64,000 nucleotides of DNA from Eucommia ulmoides (GCA_016647705.1 CM028338.1:36089176-36153175); one strand, 5' to 3'; shown: positions 22,588 to 34,969, counted from the first letter of the stretch. Numbers and translations are program-made. Notes: generated from the letters alone by a model not told the origin.

Positions 22588-23956
22588 TGGTGGCGGAATA
22601 TTACGTCGTTACTTTCACCGCAAGTGTACAGGTCAAGTTTTAGTATAGATGAAAAGAAGTAAGGGTTGTCTTATCCACAGGGATTGGTTGAGATTATTAT
22701 CGAGTACAACGATTTTCATAACCTGACTTTATCTAAGCGACATAAAAAATGAAGTTTATAATTAAATATACTAATACTAAAATACTAATTATACTATATT
22801 ACTATGTTGAGATATTTAAGGGAATGGATTATCTAGGGATTAACTTCATTTATTTAAATGTGTTTGATCTCGTTTGACTTATGTTAACGGTGTTCGACTT
22901 ATCTGACAATCTCTGTATCGGAAACTCGCACATCGCCTCTCCCGAGTGTAAGACGAGCGAATATGTGACTTAATGTCAGCGAATAAGTCCCCTCAACGTC
23001 TTAATGACACTAAGTCACATAAGTCTTTCCCCAATGTCATCGATTGCACACTCTCTAACTCCTTCCCAGGTTATTAGATTGTCGTGTTATGTTGAAACTC
23101 TAGTTTGAATCCAGGGTTACCTCTCTCAAGTGTCAAATCTTATATTCTCAGTATATCATAACAAGTATAATAAATATGGGGAAACGATAAACACAATCAA
23201 ATAACGAAGAATAACCATTAATGAAACACCGATTTCAAAACCACATATTCAAAAATATTATTAATCCCTAGACAATATCCGTTTAGCTAATGGCCATAAC
23301 CATATATACAATGATAAATGAGCTAAACATGCTCAAACTATAATCCAAAGTTAATAAATAAATAAAGAAACAAGAGAAACTACTCATAGTTTGAAATTTT
23401 GGTGCTAAAACCATTCCGAGATCGCTTATCCTTCTTCAAAATATATTATTCTTCTTCGGATTTGCTGGAGCATTCCTCAAAAATCTCTTAACCCTATTCT
23501 AACCCTAGGATCTCTCTAATGTCCGAATTAGAGGAGAGGAGGAAGATATAGGGCTAAAAAATATCTAAATAAATATCTAAACTGTGTGCAGAGTGATTGC
23601 CGCAACAGTGGGTAAATCGGTTTGGTCCCGGCCTCAGCGGTGGACTTAACGGTGGGAGTAGAGACCTTCATGTTCTTTCACCACTGTAGCGGTGGGTTGT
23701 CAGCAATATTTGGCCTTCTCTGCATATTAGCCGCCGTGGAGGTAGGCTGCTGGTCTGAATTTTGCCCTTATGCTTGTTTTTCCACCATTCTTCCACCGTT
23801 CTTGATCCAATTTGATCGTTTATAATTCGTTTTCATTATTTTTACCCCACACACCTGATTTATACAAAAATAAATGAAAACGTATTAAAATACTATAATA
23901 ACACTCGAAAACTAACAAGTGCAGTTCAGAAATAGATAGGTAAATTACACTTCTCA
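22588..23956 (-). repeat. 5' LTR of the nested non-autonomous element
   Basis: 1369 bp, next to the PBS. TTTAC follows at 23957-23961 and matches the other side. Confidence 0.85.
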
Positions 23957-23961
23957 TTTAC

Positions 23962-25004
23962 TATCTTTCATGCCGAATCTACTCAAAACCTTATCGATAT
24001 AGCCCTTTTGTGACAACTTGAGGATATATCAAGAATGATCTCTCTGTATCTAGATACCTGATACAAAAAAATTGTCACCAAGATCTTTCATCTCGAATTT
24101 CTTCGTAAATTTTTTCTTGGTTTCATGCAATAGGCCTATATCGCTTCTAGTGAGTAGAAGATCATTGACATATATTACCAAGAAGATATATTTACTCCCA
24201 CTGAACTTGTGATATACACAATCATCAATGACATTTACCTCAAAACCGTACGAAGTGATGACTTGATGAAACTTGTGATACCATTGATGGGAAACCTGTT
24301 TGAGACCATAGATGGATTTCTTCAATTTACAGACCATGGACTTTAAATCTCACGAAACAAAGTTTTCTGGTTGTCCATACAGATCATCTCGTCAATGTTT
24401 CTATTGAGAAATGGAGTCTTGACATCCATCTAATGAAGCTTTAGATCAAAATAAGCCATTGATGCCATTATAGTTTAAAAGAGTATTTCGAAGGTACCGG
24501 AGAGAAAGTATTTTGTAGTTTATGCCTTCATTTTGAGTAAATCGTTTGGCGATCAGACGAGCTCTATATATCTCAATGTTACCCTTCGAATCCCTCTTAG
24601 TCTTAAATATCCATTTATAACCAATGGCCTTTCTATAACTCGACGAGATCCCAAACGTTATTGTCTTTCATAGACTTTAACTCATCATTCATGGCATTGA
24701 TCCATTTTTTTGAGTTAGAACTGCGCATGACTTAACAGAAGTTGATTGGGTCATCCTCTATCAAACCAATGCCATCTTCATGTTCTTGGAGAAAAACAAT
24801 ATATTCATTTGAAATCACACTCCTCCTCTCCCTAATGGATTTCCTTAATGACACTTCTTGAGGTTGTTGAATTTGTTCCATAGGTTGTGTTTGAGGAAGA
24901 ATCTCATTATTGTCGTGTTCAGGAACATTATCAGGAGTAGGAGCTTGAGCCTAAACATCGTTATCTAAAACTGGAACAGTGTTTTGAACAACAATAGGTA
25001 TAGA
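23962..25004 (-). pseudogene. Copia reverse transcriptase, decayed
   Basis: The minus-strand translation gives the copia RT order: a linker rich in P, E and N; SIRERRSVISNEY; KWINAMNDELKSM; then KKSIYGLKQVSHQWYHKF and FLVIYVNDLLLTRSD. The metal-binding motif reads YVNDL where the family has YVDD, so one catalytic Asp has changed. The last coding block, GYIDKVLSRFGMKDSK, is the point of insertion of the element on its left. Several stops and frameshifts are present. Confidence 0.85.
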
Positions 25005-25345
25005 TGTAAGACCCTGGTTTTTATTTAAGTCGTATTTTATAATATTTCAAAAATAACGAGGTGAATGACGTTATTTATTATTTGATTTGAAAATTCTAAG
25101 GGTTAATTTGTAATGTTCAAACTAGTAAAATTAGAAATTCGGTTTAATTAATAACTTAACAAAAATTGAGGGGGGACTTAGGTAATTTAAATAAAATAAT
25201 AACCATAAAGAGATGACATAGTCTCACCTCAGGATCCACTGTTTATGTGAATGTGTGTAGATGGATCGGTAGGTCGGTGGCGCAATTCTCATATAGACGA
25301 CGTGTAATCAAATGGAGAGATGGAGAGACACGCGACTGATCTTTT

Positions 25346-25356
25346 GTGCATATATA
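25346..25356 (+). promoter_or_regulatory. Putative LTR promoter TATA box
   Basis: GCATATATACAC at about 340 bp into the LTR; the second copy has GCATATATATACG at about 35312, at the same relative distance. The positional match suggests the LTR promoter. Confidence 0.45.
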
Positions 25357-26541
25357 CACTCATGCACACATGCGGGGAGGAGAGGTGGAGCAAAATCAAA
25401 AATAGAAAACCTTAGAGAGAGAGAGATCACCGGTGCAGGAAAAACGAAGAAAGAGATAGATCGTCGGTGGGTGTTCCTTCAGTTGGCCGTTAAATTGTCG
25501 TCGGTACATGTAAACTGTGTATGTGTGTTCTTCAGTGTCGTTGGTGTATGTGTATGTGCAGACGGTGGGGATGGTCGGCGATCGTCACGGTGTCATCGCC
25601 GATGAGTGGGAGTATGAGTTTCGGTTGTATATGTAAGTGTTTAGTTGTGGGTACGGGATCAGGAGTGTATGTGTGTGTGTTTTCTGTGTGTATATAGTCG
25701 TTATAGGTGGTCGTCGCCAGAGTGGAGAGTAGAGAGAGAAAGGGTGCCGTCGACTTTGCGGGGTGAGCGTGATTATGTGTGTTTTGGTCTGAGGTCCAGT
25801 GGTGCATGTGTGTGTGGTTGTTCTTCAGTTTTGACGTTGTGTGTGTGCTCCTCCAACGAGTATGTGTGTGTATTGTCGTCGATTGTGTGCGTCAGTCGTC
25901 GGACAGTGTATGTGTGTGTGTTGTGGGTGCCGAGTGTGTGTTGCGAATCAGACGACAGTGATGGCGAATGTGTGTGTTTGGTGTTTGGGGGCGTATATGT
26001 GTGTGTGATTGATTGTGGATGGCCAGCTGACAGAGGCAGTAAATGAAGATGGCATGATTGGAGGTTCGTCGGCGGCGGTTGCAGCAGAACAGCAAACAGA
26101 AGCGGGAAAAGAAGAAAAAAAGAAAAAGAAAAGAAAAATTTGCACAAATCACCCCAATAGAAATAAAAAAAAATCCAATCTCGAGGCCATCGGAAAATCC
26201 GGGAAAGGTAGAATTTCGAACTTCTTTAATATATGTAATTAATTGTCTAAATTGAAATGGCGATAGAAAATAATGAGACCGTTCACATAAATAAATTTGA
26301 TATAGTAAACTGTAACGGAGTAATATTAGTTGAATAGTAATATTTCATAATAAAAGACGGGGAATATGAGATCACGAAAAATAGGGCCTGTATTTTATGG
26401 TTAGATTATTTTTACATAAAATATTAATTTAGGCCTTGTCACTATTACGTTCGCAGGCATCGGAGTACCGGTAGAAAATAGGCGATTAAAGTCTTCGAAA
26501 ACGGATAATCAGGTGAGTGTACTATTTTCTTGCAAACCTAT

Positions 26542-26546
<5 letters not shown>

Positions 26547-26597
<51 letters not shown>
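26547..26597. repeat. (TA)n microsatellite
   Basis: An alternating TA run of about 50 bp within the solo LTR. Confidence 0.95.
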
Positions 26598-26601
<4 letters not shown>

Positions 26602-26997
26602 ATGAAAAATGTGTTTACTTAAAATTAGACGATTTTATAAATGATATGGATCAAACAGGTTTTGGGTGAGTTGGTAAAGTAGATTTTCATTGAATTATGT
26701 TGGTTTTAAAAGAAAATTGAAAAATGATACGTTGGATTTGGTGGTTTTAAAAGAGAGTGAAAAAAATGTCTGGTTTTCTAAAACAAATGTGGAAAAAATG
26801 GTTTTTGCTGAAATCAATTAGTATTTTAAAAAGAAAATGAAAAATATGATTTTTGTTGAAAATCAGTGCGTTTTTAGATGAAAGTGAAAAATATGATTTT
26901 TGAATTAAATCGGTTTTGGAAATACAGGTTGAGATTTGTGATTTGACGATATGGATTGACGATATTGATTAGACGATTATTATAAATTTGTGGTTTG

Positions 26998-27110
26998 ATA
27001 ATGATGTTATGGATTTCTCCCCGTAAGGGGTATGGATTATATTTCTCCCCGTAAGGGATGTGGATTTTTTCCCGTAAGGATTGTAGATATTTCTCCCCAT
27101 AATGGGATGT
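26998..27110. repeat. Short hairpin array in the solo LTR
   Basis: Four imperfect units of about 30 bp, each with CTCCCCGTAAGGGGTA or a variant. The CCCC and GGGG halves could pair around GTAA. Confidence 0.75.
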
Positions 27111-27319
27111 GGATTATACTACACAGTTTGTTCTGCTAGGAAGGCATATCCTAATGGATGGTATGGTACCATTGCAACTCCCGATCGTAAGGTTAAAACG
27201 ATCACTATGGCTAGCCAGTGAGTGGTGTGGTGGTGTGGTGTTTTATCGTATTTGGTGTCTTATCATATATGGTGATGGTTATTATTTTATACTGATGGTT
27301 TGGATGGATTTCATATATT

Positions 27320-27321
<2 letters not shown>

Positions 27322-27410
<89 letters not shown>
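27322..27410. repeat. (TA)n microsatellite
   Basis: An alternating TA run of about 90 bp within the solo LTR. The open frame over it that reads as repeated Tyr-Ile is an artefact. Confidence 0.95.
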
Positions 27411-27412
<2 letters not shown>

Positions 27413-27898
27413 TGATGATTCTGAATGGTAGAAAGAAGGAGTTTTTTCGTGGTATATGATTTTTATATTATTGTTCAAAATGTGTTAGTTTATACGCATT
27501 ATGCTTGATCCATTTAAATGTTGTATTATTTAGAATGTATTATTATTTTAAAATATTTTTATTAAGAAGGCAATACACTCATAGGTGAAACAGTTAGGAG
27601 TCGGTCATCTACTGGTACTAGGTAGAGTCCGGTGATGCTGTAGTGAGGGAGTAGTTTGGAGCAGTTGTTGGAAGCGAACCTATGAGAGGTTTTTAGTTGT
27701 TTTATATTGTTATTATAAGTTTATAGGGACCAGTGTGTCCCCAAATAAAAGTGTGTATATATATACATGTCGATGTTAGTGGTTGCGTATTTAAAAATAT
27801 ATTTATTCTCGTATTCTAGATTGGTTTAGCGTTCAGGTAATATAGTGTCAACGTCACGTTGGCCCCTGGATGATGGGTGTCCGGGGTGGGGTGTGACA

Positions 27899-29278
27899 AT
27901 TGAGACCTGATCACCATCAATAACATGTTCCTCTTCGGAGAAAACTCTGTCTTGAACAGTAATAGGTACAAAGACCTGATCACTGTCAATAGTAGATTCT
28001 TCTTTAAAGACAACATTTCTTATGTTTCCTTCCCCCTCAAACTCAACACACACAAGAAATCTCGCATTTCCCGTTTCAAAGAAGGATCTTGATGTGGGAT
28101 TGTAAAACTTGTAGCCCCGAGAGTGCTCAGCATAACCAACAAAATAGCAGCTAACCATTCTTAAGTCCAGTTTTCTTTTATGTGACCTATAAGGCCGTGC
28201 CTCAGCTAGACAAACCCCAAATATGCAAATGCCTAATGCTAGGCCTCTTGCCTGTCCAAAACTCATAAGGGGTTTTGGCAACTGCTTTGCTGGGTACCCT
28301 ATTAAGGATGTATACTGTGTCTTTAAAGCTTCTCCCTAAAGCAACTCTGGTAAGGGAGAATGACTAATCATACTCCTTACCATATCCTTAAGACATCAGT
28401 TTCATCGCTCTACAACACCGTTTATGCTGGGTTTGCCCGGCATATGTATTGCAGAACAATTCCAAACTCATTGAGAAAAATTACGAAGGGTCTTGGACGT
28501 TGTTCTCCTGATCCGTTATTTCTCCCGTAGTATTCGCCCCCACGGTCCGATCTGACAGTCTTAATTTTCTTTCTAAGGTGAAGTTCAACTTCAGCTTTGA
28601 AAGATTTGAAGGCATCCAAGGATTCAGACTTCTAATGAATCAAATATAGGTACCCATAACGAGAGTAGTCATCTATGAACGTAATAAAATACTGTTGTTC
28701 ATTCCATGAAACGTAGGGAATGGACCACAGATATCCGTATGTATTAGTTATAAGATATCTATAGCTCTATCGGCACCTAATTTTCTTTCATTTATTTGTT
28801 TCCCCTTGATGTACTCAATACTGACTTGAAAGTCTGTTAAATCTAGGGGTTCAAGAATTACATTCGACAGAAATCTCTATTTTCTCTAATTAGAGATATG
28901 ACCTAAGTACTTGTGTCATAAGGTGGCAGAATTCTCATTAAATTTTTGCTTTGTACCACATGAATTTGTTTGCAGCATTTCATTATAAGAACTAATGTCA
29001 AGCATATATAGATTATCGATCAAAGAACTAGATCCAATAAAATTTGAACCTTGATAGAGACTAACTTTATTATTTGCGAAAGAACAATTAAAACCTGATT
29101 TGTCCAAACTAGAAATAGAAATCAAATTCCATCTAAAAGACGGTGAAACAAATGTCTCATACAAATCCAAACAAAATCCGATTTTCAACCGTAATCTAAA
29201 AGTCCCTATAGCTTCCACCACAACTTTATTGTCGTTGCCCACAAAGATGAATCTTTCAGCATCACTTGGCGGTCAGCT
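27899..29278 (-). pseudogene. Copia integrase and protease-integrase region, decayed
   Basis: The minus strand holds, in order: a block after protease with VVVEAIGTFRL and WNLISISSLDKSGF (28916-29242); a GAG-pre-integrase-like zone with DICGPFPT; the integrase core with TVRSDRGGEYYGR (28422-28619); then ILNRVPSKAV, PYRSHKRKLD and CYFVGYAEHSRGYKF (27826-28420), the integrase C-terminal region typical of plant copia. Stops and frameshifts separate the pieces. The solo LTR cuts the gene at its left end, and RT continues beyond it. Confidence 0.85.
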
Positions 29279-30283
29279 CTATAGGCAACCCTGCATAGTC
29301 ATATTTATGTGAGCAGTAGCACCAGAATCTACCCACCAAGTATCCATAGGTACAGAAGTAAAATTAACTTCAAAACAAACCAAAATTATAAGTATACCCT
29401 TCTTTGCACGCTGGGCGCCGTACTTGGAACACTCATTCTTCATGTGTCCCATTCTTTTACAGAAGTAGCAGGTAAAGACCTCATCCTTCTTTTGTTTCTT
29501 CTGTCGAGAAGATCCTTCTGCAGCAATCTCAGTTCTCTTCTTTTTCTTACTCGAAGAGGTCAAGGTCAAGTGAGCACTTTTAGTCTTATCTCGCTCTTGT
29601 CTCTCTTCATCTTGCACACAATGAAATATAAGCTCATTAAGCGACCATATTTTCTTCTGAGTATTATAATTCACTTTGAATTGCCTAAATTGTGCAGGAA
29701 GAGAGATCAAAACTAAGTGCATGAGCAAGTCATCAAACAGCTCTAACTTTAGTGCTTTTAGTTTTGATGCAAGATTAGACATCTCCATGATGTACTCCCT
29801 TATGTTCCCTTTTTCCTTATACTTTACCGCGACAAGTTTACCCAGAAGGTTACTCGCCTCCAACTTTTCTTTTTTTGTAAAGAATTGCTCAACTTCCTCC
29901 AAGAACGTCTTCGCACTCTTACTCTCAACAATAGAGCCTCGAAACGCTTCCGGAATGGTGCGCTTCATAATCATCAAACACATCCGGTTCGACCGATCCC
30001 ACTTTTCTATTTTAACCTCATTGAGATTTTCTAGAGTAGAAGTGGGTCGTTCCTCCCGTAGTGCTTGATCCAAATCCATACAATCGAGAATAATTTCCAC
30101 GGTTTCTTTCCAGGCCTTGAAGTTTATCCCTTTCAGTATTGGGATATTGCTGATTTGGGCAGAAACATTCGGTGCAGTAGCAATAGAGACTGTATTGAGA
30201 ACAAAATAAACAATCACATAAATAAGCATGTCATAAAATAATAAAATAAGACATGAATAATTAATCCAAATTTGGGAACCCAT
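29279..30283 (-). pseudogene. Copia gag with zinc knuckle and start of protease
   Basis: An open frame of 334 residues. The first 30 or so residues are hydrophobic leader reading-through; the gag proper begins near ISNIPILKGINFKAWKETVE. The helical UBN2-type gag core follows, then a K-rich stretch, the CX2CX4HX4C knuckle CYFCKRMGHMKNEC, and the protease active site WVDSGATAHI. Two stops follow, before the same frame continues at 29242. It is the best preserved part of this element. Confidence 0.85.
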
Positions 30284-31689
30284 CTCAAGATACCTAGCAC
30301 AATATTAATTCCTAGTCTTTGGACATATGAATTTACTGTAATTGGTACTCTCAGCGTTTGAATCAAATGTTGATAATAGGTCATTCAAATAATAAGCCTT
30401 TCTTTGGACCAACTTATTGTTCACATGGAAACTTGATAATCGTCACACATTTATTCCTGCAGGTATGTTTATTATTTGACCAAATAATAATCTTCCTTTG
30501 GACCGATTATTGATTGCATAGATAATAACCATACTAATCTCAAACAATGTCTATCATTTAGTAACACAATAACCTTTCTTTGGGCAAGATATGGTTCTCA
30601 TAAACAACAAACATCAATATTTATTATTCGGTTAAATAATAGTCATCTTTTGGGCTGGCTATTGCTCGCATAAATAATAAACATTTATATTTCAATATCC
30701 CAAAATAAAAAATAAACTACATAACATAGATTACTTTGGTAACATACTATTTAATTATAATTTATTTCAAGATATAAGATTATGTTAGTCAACCATCTTT
30801 ATGGTTCATTGATCGAATGTCGTGGAATGAGTTAAAGTTTCCAACGTTGGGTATTCAATTGGTCGACTGGTCCTTGAAATTCGACTGATCGAATTTGTCC
30901 TTAAGCCGTCAGTTGACCGACCATGAAGGTCTGGTCGACCGATCAATCATCCCAGGAAAAGGTTGGGATTCTGAATTGATCAGTCGATCGACCAAAAAGG
31001 TTCAGTTGACCAAAATTAGGCAACATTGGTATCCTGTATCGATCAATTGACCAACCATATAGGGTCGGCAATCGATCGATCAGAACACAAAAAAAAGGTA
31101 TCCTGAATTAGTCGGTCTACCGGCTATGAAGGGTTAGTTTACCGATCGATCCAGAGCCAAAAACGCCCTTTTACTGAATTAGTTGACCGATTCTTAAGAA
31201 TCGGTTAACCGATTTAACCCTAATTCAACCAGATCCAATTTTAATCCCAATTTTGAACATGATTCAATTATATTTTGGGAAAACTAAAAACATTAATGTT
31301 GTAGATCTCATTTTTATCTTTATATAGAAATTTGAATCACCTCAATCGGAGTTCGTACGAAAACATTATGGTCGAAATATGAACACTTGCCAAAACTGTC
31401 TGAACCGTCTTTGAATAGATCAGTTGACCAACCTGTCTAGATCTAGTTCGGTTCTTACGTTTCTGCAGCAAAAAGACCCCAAAAATCCAAAATTTAGTAT
31501 GTGTTTTGTTTTTTCTTTAGATTCATAATATTTAGTAAGAAATCATATAAATCATGTAAAACACATAATATACCTTACTGTTTTCTCCTACTATTTTCAT
31601 AAATAAGCAAACTTTAATGGAGAAAACACAAACCCTAAAATTCTGCGAACTTGAAAAACTCAAGAACCCTAATGATTTAACATGAAGTA
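30284..31689 (-). other. Untranslated leader of the second copia element
   Basis: About 1.4 kb between gag and PBS without a coding frame. It contains two kinds of short dispersed repeats: at about 30300-30700 a recurrent AATAATA...TTTGGACC motif, and at about 30830-31440 recurrent GGTCGACTGATCGATC-like words. Such repeats may be a packaging or structured leader, but this is inference. Confidence 0.5.
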
Positions 31690-31702
31690 GGCTCCAATAC
31701 CA
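31690..31702 (-). other. Primer-binding site of the second copia element
   Basis: The minus strand reads TGGTATTGGAGCC, one or two changes from TGGTATCAGAGCC, the initiator-methionine tRNA PBS of plant copia elements. It lies two bases inside the LTR. Confidence 0.85.
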
Positions 31703-31704
31703 CT

Positions 31705-32217
31705 TGTTGGGATTTTATTCCCTATAGCTCTAAATCTATAAGACCTTAATCAACATATCAAATCACCAAGAGTTGCAATGTACACGTAAATTACGTACCT
31801 GGATCCATTACGATCAATTGACTTCTAATGCGGAATCTTGTAACAATCAATTACGAAAAGAATGCGAATTGAGCGGGTACATGGTCTTCCTCAACAAAAT
31901 CTCCAGAGTTTCTCAATGAGATTTGTGATTCACTTCCAGATGGGGAGAAGTGAGCCGTCAAGATGATTTGGTATTGTTGGGGACCATAATCCTAGCATTA
32001 CCTAATTATATGGTGTGATTATGGTTTCCATAATTCTCTAATCACCCCAACAGTTTTCGGTATCTACTCATTTAAACCCATATTATTTTGAGTAGTCTAT
32101 GGGATTACCAAAATTAATTAGATCACTTAATTTTAGCCCATTAAATTTAAATAGAAAATATAATTGTGTTGATAATATGTTGCCCAAAATCATATTAAGA
32201 AATAAAATTTCCTAACA
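31705..32217 (-). repeat. 5' LTR of the second copia element
   Basis: 513 bp, the same length as the other LTR, with TG...CA ends and PBS next to it. Confidence 0.9.
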
Positions 32218-34969
32218 AGGGAGGCTCGGATTTGGTGATATGTGACGGAGATAGTAGTGCAACAGGGAAAAAAATAGGATCGAGAGAGAGAGAACAAAGG
32301 CAGAGGTGAGGCACTGGTGATGGAGCAATGGGGATGGAGAGGCGCTAGCGTTGGAGACGGGGGATGGCGATGGGGGACGTTGATGATGATGGTGAAAGCT
32401 TCGACGACAGATCGGTAGTGCTTAGAGAGAGAGAGATCGTCGAACCAACCGCTGACCAACAACATCCAGACCCTCGCCGAACTTCATTGGGCATGAATAT
32501 AAGTAATGGAGAAAACCATTGCCACAGGCCCACAACCAATCATCGTCTGCAACCAAGCAACCTTCTTCAACGAGCTTTCTCCGACGAGCTTCCGACTAAG
32601 ACCCCGATGATGTTTCCACTCTTCGACGACAAAACCAAGCAACCTCCAACACTTCAATGCCTCCGATAGTCTTTTTCTCACCTCCGATGAGCTATACACA
32701 CTCTTTTAAAAATCTAATCTAAAGGCAAAAGGGTAAATCGATAATTTGATTTAGAATTTTTTTTATTGTATAAAATCTAACAAAAGCAAGGTGGTATAAG
32801 AGTCTTTTCACACACACAAATTAATCAATGGAGTTGATTGGTATTTATAAAATAACAAGAGATGATTCTAGCTTAGGGCAAAAAGACATGGGAGGTTAGT
32901 GGTATAAACGCAATGTTAGATTGTTTATATTTGGATATATTATGATATTTCAATTCCCATATAACGACATGTATCAAAGAATAAAATATTTATATTCCTA
33001 TGGTTCACTGTTAAATATACCTTCAATATTTCATGAATTATTATTACCAAATATAAATGAATCGATCCCAAGGCTTGTAACCTAGTGGATATGTATCTAG
33101 CCTCTTTTGTCGAAGGTCTAAAGTTCAACCGCTTCTTTAATATATGTACCAAATATATATATAAATGAATCCAAACACCAATCGCAATTAGACTATACAT
33201 AAAATATAACAATTTAATATATTAGGAGCATGAATATCTCAGTAAGGATGGTTTGATGAAGAAAAAACAATGACAAAGTTGTCGATATTTGTACTCGATA
33301 TTATATAATTCTTATTTTCAACGGTGATAGTCGAGAAAAAGAAGTTTTTCTTTTGATAATAGTATCAAGAGTTTGTCAATATGATTGTACCATTTTAATA
33401 GGTGTTTCAGTATTATAAAAAAAAATGAATATATATATATATAGATATATATATTCAATGAAAAAAGATGACATGTAATATATTTAAAATATATAATATT
33501 TTTAAAACCTTAATTTATAAAGTAGATATATCAAAATGTCTAAAATTTGTTTTAAATAAAATTATTTCAATTGAAAAGTTAAAACGTAAATCTAATGACC
33601 AAAAAAGAAAATTAAATTGAATATATGTATTTGATATTTATGGTTTTACATATTTTTCATGATTTTTTTTTTAATTATAAATTTATGTTTCTATATGTAG
33701 TTGAAGTATTTTTTATACCAAAAAAGGCTATCTATAGTTTTTTTAAAGTACAATCTTGAAGTCTATATTTTAATTAAAAATATTAAACAAATATTGATGC
33801 ATATATTTAATTACTTAGAATATATAAATATGTTAAATAATTTTTTTTGTCTTAAGGATAAGTTGATTTTGTTTTTAAAATTTTGAAGAGCACTTTGATA
33901 ATTTTACGTAGACAAATAAATAATAAGTTAAATATAAGAGTGAAGATAAGAGTTTTCTTGTAAATATTTGAAAATAATAAGAACAAATATATAAATTCAT
34001 ATCAACAAATGAATAATAACTCAACATTCTTTAATATTTTTCCTGATAGACCTTTATTATTTTATTTTACAAGTGCCACAGATATAATTTTTTACATGCC
34101 AACAGGGAGTTGGCTAGCATCAAAGAAATTTTAAGTTAAGTATCCACTTTGGCCTTTTTTGCAATAAAGAAAAATTAAATATAAAGATGTTTTTCCATTA
34201 ATTTTTAGGGGTAAAACATTTTTGTGAAGTGTTTTCAATTAAAATGCTAAAAGAATTTGCATTTTTTCTCCAATCCATCAAGATTATTCAAAAACTTAAA
34301 ATAATTGTTAATCAAAATAATTAAAATAAAAAAAATGGTTGTTATAAAAGTGTTTTATTAATTTTTATTTTTTTTAGAAATAGCATTTTATCTAAAAATG
34401 CATAAAAAGAAGTTTTATAAATTCTCAATGTGTATGTATACGTTTGTATATTTTATATATTGTTAATATTTGCTTGATTCTTGATTGATTTTTATAATTA
34501 TAATTATATATAATGTTAAAGTGTTTGCTTGATTTCTAAGAAAAATGGTTAATAATTTTGGAATTTATAAAAGGGTAATTAATTATATAATCCTCAAAGA
34601 TAGCAAAATTAGAAAAGAGATAGTTGACCCAATTTATTTAGTTTTTTAGTCCTCATAGAATTTCTAGAAAAAGGTCATTAATATTATCTCCAACTGTTTA
34701 CTCATATTTACAAATTCTACCATTTTGTCATTTGCAACAAGATAAAAGTAATTAACTTTCCATATTTACAACAAAAACATCATTATTGCAAAAATCCATT
34801 ATCACAAACATAAAACAAATCGAAAATTTAAAAATAAATAAAAATAAATAAATAAATCAAAATAACCTGTCAAAAAACATCTACACGATTATGTCATCAG
34901 CATTTTTTTGTCCATTTTAAAATAATAAGTAAACGTTAATGTAAATCTTAATTATTAGAGGTGACGCAC
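32218..34969. other. AT-rich intergenic DNA
   Basis: A GA-rich block at 32230-32700 has only short frames without recognisable features (a 101-residue plus frame at 32364-32669). The rest, 32700-34969, is AT-rich with no gene visible. Confidence 0.5.

Larger units (their letters stand above)
18500..23956 (-). mobile_element. Non-autonomous LTR element nested in copia pol
   Basis: LTRs 18500-19858 and 22588-23956 start TAGTGGC and TGGTGGC and both end TCA. TTTAC lies on both outer sides (18495-18499 and 23957-23961), a perfect TSD. The PBS-like TGGCGCCGTCGCCGAGG lies inside the right LTR on the minus strand, and a G-rich tract lies beside the left LTR, so the element reads on the minus strand. 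The 2.7-kb interior has only a gag-like fragment and no protease, RT or integrase. It would depend on a partner element for movement. It interrupts copia pol between a KDSK and a PGDTPVAK coding block. Confidence 0.9.
25005..27898 (+). mobile_element. Solo LTR of a long-LTR gypsy-type element, in copia pol
   Basis: Starts TGTAAGACCC and ends GGGGTGTGACA; 2.9 kb. Flanks are ATAGA on the left and ATTGA on the right, a 4 of 5 match. The same termini bound the sequence at 34970-38054, which is followed by a PBS, so this is an LTR. No internal coding region remains, so it is a solo LTR, left by recombination between two LTRs. It contains a TATA-like box at about 25349, GT-rich DNA at 25500-26000, (TA)n tracts, a hairpin array at about 26998-27110 and a conserved block at about 27158-27214. 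Confidence 0.85.
16774..32217 (-). mobile_element. Ty1/copia element carrying two nested insertions
   Basis: LTRs of 513 bp at 16774-17286 and 31705-32217 both begin TGTTGGGATTTTA and end CCTAACA. The orientation is minus: the PBS (TGGTATTGGAGCC) is inside the right LTR and a purine tract (CAAGTGGGAGAT) abuts the left LTR. Between them, minus-strand gag, protease, integrase, RT and RNase H pieces come in copia order. RT is separated from integrase by a solo LTR (25005-27898), and RNase H from RT by another LTR element (18500-23956). The flanks read AGGGC on the left and AGGGA on the right, an imperfect 4 of 5 duplication. Stops and frameshifts are frequent, so it is dead. Confidence 0.9.

Noticed and set aside
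25500..26150. Overlapping Cys/Val-rich and His/Thr-rich open frames on both strands
   Set aside because: They are translations of GT-rich DNA inside a solo LTR. The same pattern recurs at 35575-36260 in the second LTR. No domain, and both strands are open at once, as expected of simple repeats.
27322..27410. Tyr-Ile repeat protein
   Set aside because: A translated (TA)n microsatellite.
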